Assembly: GCF_902167145.1 (NCBI RefSeq)
Contig: NC_050096.1
Span: 271,210,622 to 271,274,621 of the forward strand
Length of the DNA stretch: 64,000 nucleotides
Origin: Zea mays
Taxonomy: Eukaryota > Streptophyta > Magnoliopsida > Poales > Poaceae
Direction of reading: 5' to 3'
Shown here: positions 1-11,142 of the stretch, piece by piece
How the letters are laid out: the number at the start of each line of letters is the position of its first letter
How positions within the stretch are numbered: position 1 is the stretch's first letter
The notes under the pieces: generated by a model
What the model was told of the DNA's origin: nothing
Database searches by the model: none
The model's input: only the letters and a program-made list of their open reading frames with translations
Translations under genes and position numbers: made by a program

Positions 1-339
1 TCGAGCGCACAACGTTAACACCACAAAAAGACGACAAACATTTTGTGTATTTACGCAACACAAATACGACCCCATAAGTACAAGTGTTTATTTAATTTGC
101 TACGGCTTTTCATTAGTTCTTCTATTTATCACACAAAAGCATCCAACACAAGTTTAACCGATGACATAGGCATCAATGTCTATGGAAATTCTATATCACA
201 ATCAACTAAAGAAGAAACATATAAAACAATACACACATGTCATCTCTAGCTTAGCCATGGCAAGTCTACATTACTTAAGAGCAAACCAAACATTTTTAGC
301 GACAAGGGTGAACTAAACAATCAAAAGCGCACTAGCAGA

Positions 340-1213
340 ATTTTTGGACAGCAATACAACAGTTGCTAGTTTTAATCATAACTCTTCAAATATTAATCCA
401 AAAATAGCCAACTAAGACTTTCTGGAAAGCTTAAAAAGTGAACTACAACTTTGGTATTTTTACCTCCACAGGATTCAGCTGTTAGCAAGGTCAAAAAGTG
501 CAATTACAGCAGCACTGTCCAAATCCAGATTTGGACAGATTCTGACTTGCAACCTCAAAAATTCACAACTGAAGATTTAGGCATCCAAACAAGGTGATCC
601 TAGACTTTCTGGAAAGGTAATAAAATTGTCTACATATCCTTTATAAACATCTCTAGCTGGTTTAGCATGTATCAAGGGTAAAATATATTATGAAGGCCGT
701 GCTGTCCAAAACTGGGCAGATTCAGTCTTCACACTTCAAACACATGTAACTTAATCTTCAGACCACCAAAAAGAGTGATCTAAGACTTTTTGAAAAGCTT
801 AGCAAAAGTACTACACAACTTTTATAATCACCAAGAAGTGATTCCAGGTTTAACTAAATCAAATATTACAGTTTTCGAAATCTGTTCTGACGGTGGACAG
901 AACACAACAACCCGTCTGTAAAATTCATAACTCTTAAACCGTCAGGCCTGTGTTTATGAAATTTTAACACAAGCAAGATCAGAAAAGCATCTACAACTTT
1001 CTTATAATGACCATGAACAGATTGTAACATTAAATTAGGCAAACAATGCAGTTTCTGAAATCTGTACAGAATTTGGACAGATTCAGTTACTGAATTTGTA
1101 AAAATCATAACTCCTAAACGATCAGACTTATGCCTGTCAAATTTTAACACCAGCAAGATAATAAATTTATCTACCACTTTTCTATAGCACATATCTACAG
1201 AAAACACAATTTA
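340..1213. repeat. Degenerate ~170-bp tandem repeats inside LTR T1
   Basis: About five imperfect units follow one another. Each has a block like TTGGACAGATTC, then an AATCATAACTCnTAAAC-type block, then a CTACAACTTT-type block. The two clearest units are roughly 873-1050 and 1051-1213; those upstream are more diverged. No coding potential. Confidence 0.55.
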
Positions 1214-3560
1214 GTTCATAAAACATACCGCACGACAAAAACAGCGCGTGCAGCCCAAAACAGCAATTACTAAAATTCAGCTTCTATACAATTCAAGAAT
1301 TTCCGCATTTTAGAGACTTGACTTACTCTAACTTAGATCAAGACACACTTAAACATAGTCACATAATATGTGACATGACGGCTATGTAGTCATGCCATCA
1401 CTTCACCACACATCGCAACCATAGACTAATCCAATCATACTTCACATGGCAATTATACAGAGTTGCAGAGGGGCAATATTAACACATAGGTAAGCGACAT
1501 TTCTTCACGACTCTCGGCTAAGTCACCAAACAGACGACATGATGAATACGAAGGCATGTCACCATTTCATCACACACATTCATCTCCTATATGCGCACTA
1601 ATCCATTTCTTGCGACATATGTACTCAAGATCAATCCACACTACACAAGTACACTTATCTCTTATTTATGCACAGACTTAACACCTTTCGGGATAAAGTG
1701 TCACTATAAACACCTTACACATAATTGCTTTAGGAACTTATTAGTTTACTCGAAAACATCTATTCAAGTCATAAACACAAGCATACACTCATTTGTGAAG
1801 CACAATTTAAGGAACGCCTAACGTGTAAAGACTCGACTTATAATTATAGAGGAAGTGATGACTACTTACGGCATGTCATCACCTCTCTACATAAGCCAAA
1901 ACAATTTCTACTATCGACCAAGTGTTCTAAGTATTAAACACACTGTCACTTTCCACGCGCAAATCAACCTCAACTTAACATTAGTGACACCGATGGATTT
2001 TTACTAAACGCATCAGGCACACAACCTTGTCTCGCATACAACCATGTTGTGGCGTGTACTCGAGACACTTCAACCAATGTGGCGCGACCACTAATATATG
2101 AACTCCGATACTCATGTTTTAATAATTCATCCTCTACGCAACTAGCATTTTCTAACTACTCGTCACATCAATAAATATACTCCCTATATAATCATGAATT
2201 CCATCACATTGCACAAAACAATTACACTTTTCGCATAACCACATATCAATACATTTCCCAAAACAAAAGTCGCATTTTGTAACTTAGTTTTTCGCCTCAA
2301 ACAACGCATCGCATATTTTTCCTACCAAGATATAAAAACAGTCGAGTTCCTTTCTTCTTCGTTTTCTTCTCTACGCAAAATTCAATCCATATCAACACAA
2401 TTTTTAAACATGCACCACATCGACCAAAAAATAATTAGACAACTACAAATCGCATACATCACATAACCTTTTGTTCTCCAATCGCAAATGAGATCCTACC
2501 AATGCGTATAACCGAAACATTTTACACACATCCATTCAAAATAATTAATCGAGTCGATCGAGAGCGACATGCATCAGCTCACCATAAACAAACCCAAACG
2601 GTGTTTGCAAGAATGACGGTGATTCCGATTTGTGCATTGCTCCAAACATCCGACGAGCGTCGAGCGGCTTGCCTTCTCCACGCAAAACACGGGGTTCTCT
2701 CCTCCACAAAAATAAAACAAAGCAGCACACATACATAATTAATCACCGAAGAACATTGCCAATACGGAATCAAACAAAGGTCGTCGTCGTCTCACCGAGG
2801 TGAACAGCGTCGATGTTGGGGCTGCGCAGATCCGGTGAAGCACGCAGTGCGGAGGGGATCCGGGGCCGCTGTTTTGGATCGGCACCGCTGTGCAGCGAAG
2901 TTGGACGCCAAGGCCACGAGCAGGGGCTTCTTGCTGCTGCACAAGGGGAAAAAGAAGGAGGGGGGCGAGCAGAGCTGCTGCTCGGTCATGGAGATGTGGT
3001 CGGGGAAGGCGCTGGCTTGAGGGAGAAGAGGTGGGACAGCAAGGGGGCAGAGGAGGTTGGCAGCCATGGAAGAAACTCGAGCTCCCTGTTTGCTGCATGC
3101 CGCGGACAGCAGAGGGAGGACGAAGACCCGGCTGCTACTGTTGCTGGGCGCCGGCCATGGAGGAGGCAAGCTCTAGACGGACTTGGGGAAGGAGCCAGAG
3201 AGAGCTCGCGGCAGGGAGGTAAGCTCGGCCATGGGAATGGCTGCTTGCTGCCGTGCTGCGGGAGGAAGAGGCAGGGGGCGCCATGGAGAAATTTCTGCGC
3301 ATCCTGCAGCAAGGACGCCATTGGAGAAGGGGGCGCTGGCCTTGGTGCTCCCTGCACGCAGGGGAACAGCAGGGGAGAAAAGAAGCTCGTCCATGGCTGC
3401 TGCGCTGTGGAGGCCGTCAGCCATGGGAGGCAGAGAGCACGCAGGGAGGTGGAGCTGAGCTCCCTGCTGCACGCTGTGTGGAAGAAGACAGGGAAAAAAA
3501 AGAAGAAGGTGGCGGCTAGGGGGTAGGTGAATAAAAGCCAAGTGCAAGGGAAGGGGTCCG

Positions 3561-3568
3561 TATTTATA
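3561..3568 (-). promoter_or_regulatory. TATA box of LTR T1
   Basis: TATAAATA on the minus strand, about 745 bp inside the TG end of the LTR. This is a sensible place for the U3/R border of a long LTR. Followed within about 30 bp by a CT-rich stretch. Confidence 0.5.
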
Positions 3569-4354
3569 GACACATGCTAGGGTTAGGGTTCCAAATGGGC
3601 TGGGTTGGGCTGGCCCAAAACACGAATCGGGCTGCGCTAAATTATTTTTCCGAATAAAAATGCTCCCGCGGAATTCGTTTCTACAGAGAACAGAGCGAAT
3701 TAGAGTTTCGGCGAATGGACAATCGAGCGATTAATTCGGCCGAGAGTTGGATTTGATTTCGCTCGGAAATAATTCCTCGCGCACTCTTTTAGAAATAAAT
3801 GTTTCTCTTCTGATCGGCTTTGGATTTTTAGTCGGAGAAGGCGAATCATGGTATTTTAAAATTGCTGTCGATACGGGGTTTTGAATTCGGTTCGGACATG
3901 AGATATTTGGCTGAGTCGAGTAAGAATTAATTAGAGGACAACATATTGAGTATTCCGTCTGAGTGTACGGACTCGGATTAAAATAGTCGAACATCGATCG
4001 AGGTTCGAGGAATTAGATTCGGGCTCAGATCAGATAATAGTCGTCGAGAGTTTGATTTAATGAACTTCAGATGAGATTTATAATTCGAGAATGATCTTCG
4101 AGTCTGCATTAGTTCCGAGAATTAAAAGTTTTAACACGCTCCAAAATTGGCTGTTTCTCGCGATCGATTAACTCTGAATTCGATGAACTTCGAAGAGAAA
4201 GCCTGATAAACAGAGATAGGCACGATCGAGAAATAGAAATTTTTACTGAGCATCCGAGATTAGGATTAATCTCCCGACATAACGCAAAAGTGACACCTAG
4301 GGTGTCACAGCCACTCGATCTCGTGTCGCTCATTTTTGTGAACATTACTCTTTT

Positions 4355-5899
4355 GTGTCTTCTATTGAGCCATACAGGGTAAAAGACGCATTAAGAGATT
4401 CGGATTGGGTGTTGGCAATGCAAGAGGAACTCAACAACCTCACGAGGAATGAGGTATGGCATTTAGTTCCACGTCCTAACCAAAATGTTGTAGGAACCAA
4501 GTGGGTCTTCCGCAACAAGCAAGATGAGCATGGTGTGGTGACAAGGAACAAAGCTCGACTTGTAGCCAAGGGGTATTCACAAGTCGAAGATTTGGATTTC
4601 GGTGAAACCTATGCACCCGTAGTTAGGCTTGAGTCAATTCGTATATTACTTGCCTATGCTACTTACCACGGCTTCAAGCTTTATCAAATGGACGTGAAAA
4701 GTGCCTTCCTCAGTGGACCAATCAAGGAGGAGGTCTATGTTGAGCAACCTCCCGACTTTGAAGATAGTGAGTACCCTAAACATGTTTACAAATTCTCTAA
4801 GGTGCTTTATGGGCTCAAGCAAGCCCCAAGAGCATGGTATGAATGCCTAAGAGATTTTCTTATCACTAATGGCTTCAAAGTCGGTAAAGCTGATCCTACA
4901 CTCTTTACTAAAACAATTGCAAATGATTTGTTCGTATGCCAAATTTATGTTGATGATATCATATTTGGGTCTACTAACAAATCTACTTGTGAAGAGTTTA
5001 GTAGGATAATGATTCAAAAATTCGAGATGTCTATGATGGGGGAGTTGAAGTATTTCCTAGGATTCCAAGTGAAACAACTCCAAGAGGGCACCTTCATTAG
5101 CCAAACTAAGTACATTCAAGACATACTCACCAAGTTTGGAATGAAGGATGCCAAGCCCATCAAGACACCCATGGGAACCAATGGGCATCTCAACCTCGAC
5201 ACAGGAGGTAAATCCATAGATCAAAAGGTATACCGGTTAATGATAGGATCTTTACTCTATTTATGTGCATCTCGACCGGATATTATGCTTTCCGTATGCA
5301 TGTGTGCAAGATTTCAAGTCGATCCTAAGGAAGTTCACCTTAGGGCCATGAAAAGAATCTTGAGATATTTAGTTCATACGCCTAAGTTTGGACTTCGGTA
5401 CCCCAAGGGATCCACTTTTGATTTAATAGCTGATTCAGATGTTGATTGGGTAGGGTGTAAAATTGATAGAAAGAGCACATCAGGGACTTGTCAGTTCTTG
5501 GGAAGATCCCTGGTGTCTTGGGCTTCAAAGAAGCAAACTTCAGTAGCTCTTTCTACCGCCGAAGCCGAGTATATTGCCGCAGACCATTGTTGCGCGCAAT
5601 TGCTTTGGATGAGGCAAACCCTTAGGGACTATGGCTACAGATTAACCAAAGTCCCTCTCCTATGTGATAATGAGAGTGCAATCCGCATGGCGGATAATCC
5701 CGTTGAGCACAGCCGCACTAAGCACATAGCCATTCAGTATCACTTTTTGAGGGATCACCAACAAAGGGGGGATATCGAGATTGCTTATGTTAGCACCAAA
5801 GAACAATTAGCCGATATCTTTACCAAACCACTACATGAGAAAACCTTTACCAAACTTAGGAATGAGCTAAACATTCTTGATTCTAGGAACTTTGATTGA
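4355..5899 (+). CDS. Copia pol C-terminal part of A: reverse transcriptase and RNase H
   Basis: This is an open frame of 514 residues covering the C-terminal half of a Ty1/copia polyprotein. The RT starts near residue 25 ([10 protein letters not shown]), with [33 protein letters not shown] and the catalytic YVDDIIFGS near residue 200. RNase H follows, with [20 protein letters not shown] and [10 protein letters not shown], and the frame ends in a natural TGA. The first methionine is not a true start: homologous coding sequence continues back to 4315, where T1 cut the gene. Protease, integrase and gag are absent from the window. No internal stop is present, so this half decayed little before or after being split. 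The product would have copied the element RNA in cytoplasmic virus-like particles. Confidence 0.9.
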   Translation: MSSIEPYRVKDALRDSDWVLAMQEELNNLTRNEVWHLVPRPNQNVVGTKWVFRNKQDEHGVVTRNKARLVAKGYSQVEDLDFGETYAPVVRLESIRILLAYATYHGFKLYQMDVKSAFLSGPIKEEVYVEQPPDFEDSEYPKHVYKFSKVLYGLKQAPRAWYECLRDFLITNGFKVGKADPTLFTKTIANDLFVCQIYVDDIIFGSTNKSTCEEFSRIMIQKFEMSMMGELKYFLGFQVKQLQEGTFISQTKYIQDILTKFGMKDAKPIKTPMGTNGHLNLDTGGKSIDQKVYRLMIGSLLYLCASRPDIMLSVCMCARFQVDPKEVHLRAMKRILRYLVHTPKFGLRYPKGSTFDLIADSDVDWVGCKIDRKSTSGTCQFLGRSLVSWASKKQTSVALSTAEAEYIAADHCCAQLLWMRQTLRDYGYRLTKVPLLCDNESAIRMADNPVEHSRTKHIAIQYHFLRDHQQRGDIEIAYVSTKEQLADIFTKPLHEKTFTKLRNELNILDSRNFD

Positions 5900-6646
5900 T
5901 ACCTTGCACACATAGCTCGTTTATATACCCTTGATCATACCTCTTTCATGTGCTATGACTAATGTGGTTTTCAAGTGTATTTTATGCTAAGTCATAGATT
6001 GAAAGGGAAATGGAGTCTTCGGCGAAAACAAGGCTTCCACTCCACTCTACCGGTATCATTTACCCTTCACCGTCACTCCGCATCACTCTCCACTTAGGTA
6101 TAATCCTTCACTCATATATTGTTTGCCAAAGGGGAGAGAATTTAATAAGGGCTCTAAAGACTCCATTTTGGGCGATTTATGCCAAAGGGGGAGAGAGTAT
6201 TAGCCCAAAGCAAAAGGACCGCACCACCACGCCAATTTCAAAATTAGTATCTAAAATATTTTTTCAATTGATAAAACCCTCTTGAACACTAAGAGGAGAA
6301 TTTCATTAAGGGGGAGTTTTGTTTAAGTCAAAGGAAAAGCATTTGAAACAGGGGGAGAAAATTTCAAATCTTGAAAATGCTTCTCAAAATATTATTCATA
6401 TACCTTTGACTATTTGCAAAAAGACTTTGAAAAGAATTTCCAAAGGAATTTGCAAAAATAAAACAAGTGGTGCAAGCGTGGTCCAAAATGTTAAAAGAAA
6501 GAAAGCAATCCATGCATATCTTATGAAAATAAAAATTGGTTTAAATCCAAGCAACCTTTGCACTTACCTTATGCAAACTAGTTCAATTATGCACTTATAC
6601 ATTTGCTTTGGTTTGTGTTGCCATCAATCACCAAAAAGGGGGAGAT
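5900..6646 (+). other. A 3' untranslated region with repeated polypurine motifs
   Basis: Non-coding between the pol stop and the 3' LTR. GGGGGAG-type purine runs recur near 6125, 6182, 6308, 6350 and 6633. The last one, AAAAAGGGGGAGAT (6633-6646), directly precedes the LTR and is the polypurine tract that primes plus-strand synthesis. The small ORFs here resemble nothing known. Confidence 0.7.
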
Positions 6647-7196
6647 TAAAAGCGAAATAGGGTCAAACCTTTTCCTAAATGATTTTGGTGGTTGAAGTGC
6701 TCAACACAAATAAATTGGACTAACTAGTTTGCTCTAGATTATAAGTTCTACAGGTGCCAAAGGTTTAACACAAACCAATAAAAAGTCCAAGAAAGGGTTC
6801 AAAAAGAAAGGAGCAAAAGAAACTGAAGGCTGCCCTGGTCTGGCGCACCGGACTGTCCGGTGTGCCACCGGATAGTGTTCGGTGCACCAGGGTGGATCAA
6901 CTCCAACTCGCTACCTTCAGGTTTCTGGAAATGCCACTCCGCTATAATTCACCGGACTGTCCGGTGGGCCACCGGACTGTCCGGTGTGCCAGCGGAGCAA
7001 CGGCTACAGCGCAACGGTCGACTCCAACGGAAACCTGTAAAAGCGCTACAGTGCGAGGACAGATCGCGCAGAGTCAGAGCAGGCGCCAGAAGGCGCACCG
7101 AACAGTGAACAGTACATGTCCGGTGTACCACTGGACTGTCTGGTGGTCCCAGCTGTCAGAGCTCCAACTGTCGAACCCTAACGGTTGGGTGACATG
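6647..7196 (+). repeat. A 3' LTR, first part
   Basis: Begins just after the polypurine tract. The expected TG has become TA (TAAAAGCG against TGAAAGCG-type starts). It holds several CACCGGACTGTCCGGTG-type palindromes between about 6840 and 7140. B interrupts it after ACATG (7192-7196). The LTR continues at 47532. Confidence 0.8.
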
Positions 7197-7398
7197 TGAG
7201 AGCACCTAGAGGGGGGGGGGTGAATAGGTGATCCTGAATAACTTGAAACTTAAGCCACAAAAACTTGGTTGTGTTAGCACAATGATCGCCAAGTGGCTAG
7301 AGAGGAGTCTCAACAAAACACAATAACCACAAGAGATCAATCACAGAGATGGCACAGTGGGTTATCCCGTGGTTCGGCCAAGACCAACGCTTGCCTAC
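7197..7398 (-). repeat. B 3' LTR, distal fragment
   Basis: Starts TGAGAGCACCTAGAGGG, the reverse complement of the CTCTAGGTGCTCTCA end of the SIRE-type LTRs in this window. Element C cuts it after CCTAC (7394-7398), and it resumes at 16436. The target-site duplication of B is ACATG (7192-7196) here and ACGTG (47527-47531) at the other end, one transition apart. Confidence 0.9.
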
Positions 7399-8679
7399 TG
7401 AAAGGGAAATGTGCCCTTGGGCCATTTCTAAGTATTTTGGTGATTGAGTGCAAACACAAGGGCTTAAATGTGAAAATATGCTCATGGATGAACAAAGTGC
7501 AAATCACAAGTAAAGGTATGTTTCTAAGCCTTAGTACATTGGTTTTGAGCACTAATATTCTTGTCTAAGTGTTAGAAACAGATAGAAGAAGAGAAGAGAA
7601 GACTTGGCTGTGTACAGCCAAGGGGCTGCTTCGGTCTGGGGCACCGGACTGTCCGGTGGTGCACCGGACAGTGTCCGGTGCGCCAGGCTGCCTCGGCCGA
7701 AGAGGCCGCTCTCGGGTTTTTCTCCGGCGACTTCGGCTAAAATTCACCGGACTGTCCGGTGTGCACCGGACTGTCCGGTGAGCCAACGGTCGGCCGGGCC
7801 AACGGTCGGCCGGGCCAACGGTCGGCCGCGCGATCGGCGCGCGACACGTGGCCGAGCCAACGGTCGGAAGGAAGCACCGGACTGTCCGGTGTGCACCGGA
7901 CATGTCCGGTGCGCCAACGGCGCGCAGATCTGACTCTGACAGCAACGGTCGGATGCGCTGTTTAAGGAAACAAATCGGGCACCGGACAGTGTCCGGTGTG
8001 CACCGGACTGTCCGGTGCGCCCGACGACAGAAGGCAAGGATAGCCTTCCTGATGTGTTCTCAACGGCTCCTAGCTGCCTTGGGGCTATAAAAGGGACCCC
8101 TTGGCGCATGGAGGAGAACACCAAGCATTCTTACAACTCTTCTAAGCACCAAGACATCAATCTCACGCATTCGTTTCATTGTGATAGCATATAGAGCTCT
8201 TGTGGAGTTGTGAACTCTTTGTGTTGCGTTGCGAGCTCTTGTTGCGACTTGTGTGCGTGTTGTTGCTCTGATTTTCGAGTCTTGTGTGCGTTGCTCATTC
8301 CCACCTTACTCCGTATTTCTTTGTGAACTCAATTGTAAGGGCGAGAGACTCCAAGTTGTGGAGATTCCTCGCAAACGGGAAAAGATCAAAGGAAAGAAAA
8401 ACACCGTGGTATTCAAGTTGATCATTGGATCACTTGAGAGGAGTTGAGTGCAACTCTCGTCCGTTGGGACGCCACAACGTGGAGTAGGCAAGTTTTGTAC
8501 TTGGCCGAACCACGGGATAACCACCGTGTCAACTCTGTGATTGCTTTCTTGTGGTTATTGTGTTTTGACTCCTCTCTAGCCACTTGGCCATACCTGTGCT
8601 AACTCTTAACAAGTTTTTGTGGCTTAAGTTTTTGAAGTTTTACAGGATCACCTATTCACCCCCCCTCTAGGTGCTCTCA
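7399..8679 (+). repeat. C 5' LTR
   Basis: 1281 bp, TGAAAGGGAAATGTGCCC to CTCTAGGTGCTCTCA. U3 carries many CCGGACnGTCCGG palindromes and three CCAACGGTCGGCCG-type units (about 7782-7826), where the 3' LTR has two. A TATA box follows at 8085-8093. Confidence 0.95.
8085..8093 (+). promoter_or_regulatory. TATA box of C 5' LTR
   Basis: CTATAAAAG, downstream of the palindrome array and about 590 bp before the LTR end. The same box is at 15836-15844 in the 3' LTR. It is the likely promoter for the genomic RNA of C. Confidence 0.75.
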
Positions 8680-8681
8680 AT

Positions 8682-8693
8682 TGGTATCAGAGC
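8682..8693 (+). other. C primer binding site
   Basis: TGGTATCAGAGC, two bases after the 5' LTR, complementary to the 3' end of initiator-methionine tRNA. This is the usual primer site of plant Copia elements. Confidence 0.9.
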
Positions 8694-8729
8694 CGTTCTC
8701 TTCAAGAAAGGGACTAACCGCCCAAAGAG

Positions 8730-11135
8730 ATGGATCCTAAGGGGAAGGGAATTGTGATCAACGACAAGGAGAAGGAGTCCTTCGTCAACGAGCCAAGGGA
8801 TGACAAGTCCAATGACTCGGGCTCGGGCCACAAGCGAAGAGATGGGAAGAAGAAGAAGACAAGACGCATCAAGGAGATCGTCTACTACGACAGCGATGAG
8901 TCCTCTTCTTCCCAAAAGGACGACGACTACAACAAACAAAGGAAACCGGTTAATTCTAACTTTTCTTTTGACTACTCTCGTATTCCGCAAAGTTCAAATT
9001 CACATTTGCTTTCCATTCCACTCGGCAAGCCCCCACACTTTGATGGGGAGGACTACGGATTTTGGAGCCACAAAATGCGTAGTCACCTATTCTCTCTCCA
9101 TCCTAGCATATGGGAGATTGTAGATAGTGGAATGCACTTTAATAGTTCGGATAGTCCTATATTCATTAATGAGCAAATCCATAAGAATGCACAAGCTACT
9201 ACTGTTCTTCTAGCCTCATTGTGCAGGGATGAATATAATAAAGTGAGTGGCTTGGATAATGCAAAGCAAATCTGGGATACCCTCAAGATCTCTCATGAGG
9301 GAAATGACGCTACCTTGCTCACCAAAATGGAGTTGGTGGAGGGCGAGCTTGGACGGTTCGCGATGATAAGGGGCGAGGAGCCAACTCAAACATACAACCG
9401 GCTCAAGACCCTTGTCAACAAGATAAGGAGCTATGGAAGCACGCGATGGACGGACCACGACGTCGTCCGCCTAATGCTAAGGTCCTTTACTGTTCTTGAT
9501 CCTCATTTGGTGAATAATATTCGTGAGAATCCCAGGTACACCAAAATGTCGCCCGAAGAAATTCTTGGAAAATTTGTAAGCGGGCGGATGATGATCAAGG
9601 AGGCAAGGTACGTCGATGACGCGTTGAATGGTCCAATCCACGAGCCTCAACCCATTGCTCTCAAGGCATCAAGGAGCAAGGAGGCACTACCAAGCAAGGT
9701 GGCGCAAATTGAGGCGGCCGGGCTTAATGATGAAGAAATGGCTCTCATCATTAAGCGCTTCAAGACGGTGCTAAAGGGTCGAAATGGACAGCCGAGCAAG
9801 ACTAAGACCAAGGGGAAGCGATCATGCTTCAAATGCGGTAAGCTTGGTCATTTTATTGCTAACTGTCCCGAAAATGATAGTGACCAGGAAAAGGGAAACA
9901 AGAGGGAAAAGAAGAAGCATTATAAGAAGGCAAAGGGCGAGGCGCATCTAGGCAAGGAGTGGGACTCGGATTGCTCCTCGTCCGACTCCGACAATGAAGG
10001 ACTCGCCGCCACCGCCTTCAACAAATCAACCCTCTTCCCCAACGAGCGTCACACATGCCTTATGGCAAGGGAGAAGAAGGTATGTACTCGCAACTCTACC
10101 TATGCTTCTTCAAGTGAGGACGAATCTAGTGATGAGGATGAAGTAGATTATTCATGTTTGTTCAAGGGCTTAGATAGATCTAAGATAGAGAAAATTAATG
10201 AATTAATTGATGCCTTGAATGAAAAGAATATACTTTTAGAAAAGCAAGAGGATTTGTTGTATGAAGAACATGATAAGTTTGTAGAGGCTCAAAAATCTCT
10301 TGCATTAGAAATTAAGAGGAATGAAATGCTTGCTTGTGAAGTGTCAACATGCCATGATTCTATTTCTAACTTAAAGAGCATAAACGATGATTTAAATGCT
10401 AAACTAGTAGAAGCAAATAAATCTAACTCTTGTGTTGAACATGTTGAAATTTGCACTAGGTGTAAGGATGTTGATATTAATGCCTATAGTGAACACTTAG
10501 TTTCCATTTCAAAATTGAGTGATGAAGTGGCTAGTCTTAATGCTCAACTTAAGACTAGCAAAAGTGATTTTGAAAAGCTAAAATTTGCTAGGGATGCCTA
10601 CACGGTTGGTAGACACCCCTCAATTAAGGATGGACTTGGCTTCAAGAGAGAAGCTAAGAACTTAACAAGCCATAAGGCTCCCATTCCCGCCAAGGAGAAA
10701 GGGAAGGCACCTATGGCTACTAGTGCTAAAAGGAACCATGCATTTTTGTATCATGATAGAAGACAAACTAGAATTGTAAGTCATGATGCTTTTGATTCAT
10801 ATGTTTATGATTCTCATGCCATGTTTGCTCCTAGTACCTCTTATGTGTATGATAGAAATGTTACTAGGAGAAATGTTGTTCCTAAAAGAAATGCTATTCA
10901 TCATGTGCCTAGAAGGAATGTTATTCATGCTCCTAGGAAAGTAGTGAATGAACCTTCTACAATTTATTGCGCTTTAAATGCTTCCTTTGCTATTTGTAGA
11001 AAGGATAGGAAAATAGTTGCTAGGAAGATAGGGGCAAAATGCAAGGGAGACAAAACTTGCATTTGGGTCCCTAAAGATATTTGTGCTAACCTTGTAGGAC
11101 CCAACATGAGTTGGGTACCTAAAACCCAAGCCTAA
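8730..11135 (+). CDS. gag: C gag
   Basis: 801 residues, starting [12 protein letters not shown] at the first ATG after the primer site. The N-terminus is charged and low in complexity. A UBN2-type retrotransposon Gag domain lies around residues 95-260 ([29 protein letters not shown]). A single CCHC zinc knuckle ([14 protein letters not shown]) is near residue 366. After an acidic-basic linker, residues of about 470-650 look like a coiled coil, and the C-terminus is rich in basic and Tyr/His residues. Gag forms the virus-like particle and binds element RNA. The frame closes with TAA at 11133; pol starts eight bases further on in another frame. D and B carry homologous gag genes that are broken; this one is intact. 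Confidence 0.93.
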   Translation: MDPKGKGIVINDKEKESFVNEPRDDKSNDSGSGHKRRDGKKKKTRRIKEIVYYDSDESSSSQKDDDYNKQRKPVNSNFSFDYSRIPQSSNSHLLSIPLGKPPHFDGEDYGFWSHKMRSHLFSLHPSIWEIVDSGMHFNSSDSPIFINEQIHKNAQATTVLLASLCRDEYNKVSGLDNAKQIWDTLKISHEGNDATLLTKMELVEGELGRFAMIRGEEPTQTYNRLKTLVNKIRSYGSTRWTDHDVVRLMLRSFTVLDPHLVNNIRENPRYTKMSPEEILGKFVSGRMMIKEARYVDDALNGPIHEPQPIALKASRSKEALPSKVAQIEAAGLNDEEMALIIKRFKTVLKGRNGQPSKTKTKGKRSCFKCGKLGHFIANCPENDSDQEKGNKREKKKHYKKAKGEAHLGKEWDSDCSSSDSDNEGLAATAFNKSTLFPNERHTCLMAREKKVCTRNSTYASSSEDESSDEDEVDYSCLFKGLDRSKIEKINELIDALNEKNILLEKQEDLLYEEHDKFVEAQKSLALEIKRNEMLACEVSTCHDSISNLKSINDDLNAKLVEANKSNSCVEHVEICTRCKDVDINAYSEHLVSISKLSDEVASLNAQLKTSKSDFEKLKFARDAYTVGRHPSIKDGLGFKREAKNLTSHKAPIPAKEKGKAPMATSAKRNHAFLYHDRRQTRIVSHDAFDSYVYDSHAMFAPSTSYVYDRNVTRRNVVPKRNAIHHVPRRNVIHAPRKVVNEPSTIYCALNASFAICRKDRKIVARKIGAKCKGDKTCIWVPKDICANLVGPNMSWVPKTQA

Positions 11136-11142
11136 ATTTGCC

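Larger units (their letters stand above)
1..4309 (-). mobile_element. T1: long Tekay/Del-like LTR, truncated by the window edge
   Basis: The right end reads GACACCTAGGGTGTCACA. On the minus strand this is a TGTGACACC start with a short inverted repeat, as in Tekay/Del-type plant Gypsy LTRs. It abuts Copia pol sequence at 4310 with no gap, so T1 was inserted into element A. A TATAAATA box lies on the minus strand at 3561-3568. Downstream of it (minus sense, about 3560 to 2790) is a GC-rich stretch with several overlapping ORFs on both strands. None resembles a protein I know, and I treat them as chance ORFs in LTR sequence. The rest is AT-rich and non-coding. Whether this is a solo LTR or one end of a complete element cannot be seen, because the other end is outside the window. 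Confidence 0.75.
4310..7196 (+). mobile_element. Element A, left block: SIRE-type Copia (pol C-terminus, 3' UTR, start of 3' LTR)
   Basis: The block starts inside pol at the T1 junction and runs through RT and RNase H, a non-coding 3' region and the first 550 bp of the 3' LTR. There element B interrupts it. The LTR resumes at 47532 and ends at 48198, giving an LTR of about 1.2 kb. The protein is close to that of elements B, C and D, but the LTR differs from theirs, so A is another family of the same Opie/Ji-like SIRE group. The bases next to T1 (GCCAC, 4310-4314) are probably T1's target-site duplication; the partner copy lies outside the window. Confidence 0.85.

Noticed and set aside
2739..3573. 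Overlapping ORFs of 110-237 codons on both strands
   Set aside because: They lie in a GC-rich part of LTR T1, overlap in several frames and show only low-complexity composition; no family resemblance.
7640..8030. CRISPR-like array of short palindromic repeats
   Set aside because: Spacing and unit sequence are irregular, the units sit in LTRs of a plant retrotransposon, and no cas genes exist.
7565..8124. ORFs rich in HRTVRCAPD-like repeats, seen again at 15313-15945, 16828-17288, 22487-23050, 39534-40136 and 46758-47322
   Set aside because: They are translations of the CACCGGACTGTCCGGTG palindromes of the LTRs, present on both strands. No start context or protein-like constraint.
8682..8693. 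tRNA gene fragments at primer binding sites
   Set aside because: Only the 12-base complement of the tRNA 3' end is present; no cloverleaf sequence surrounds it.
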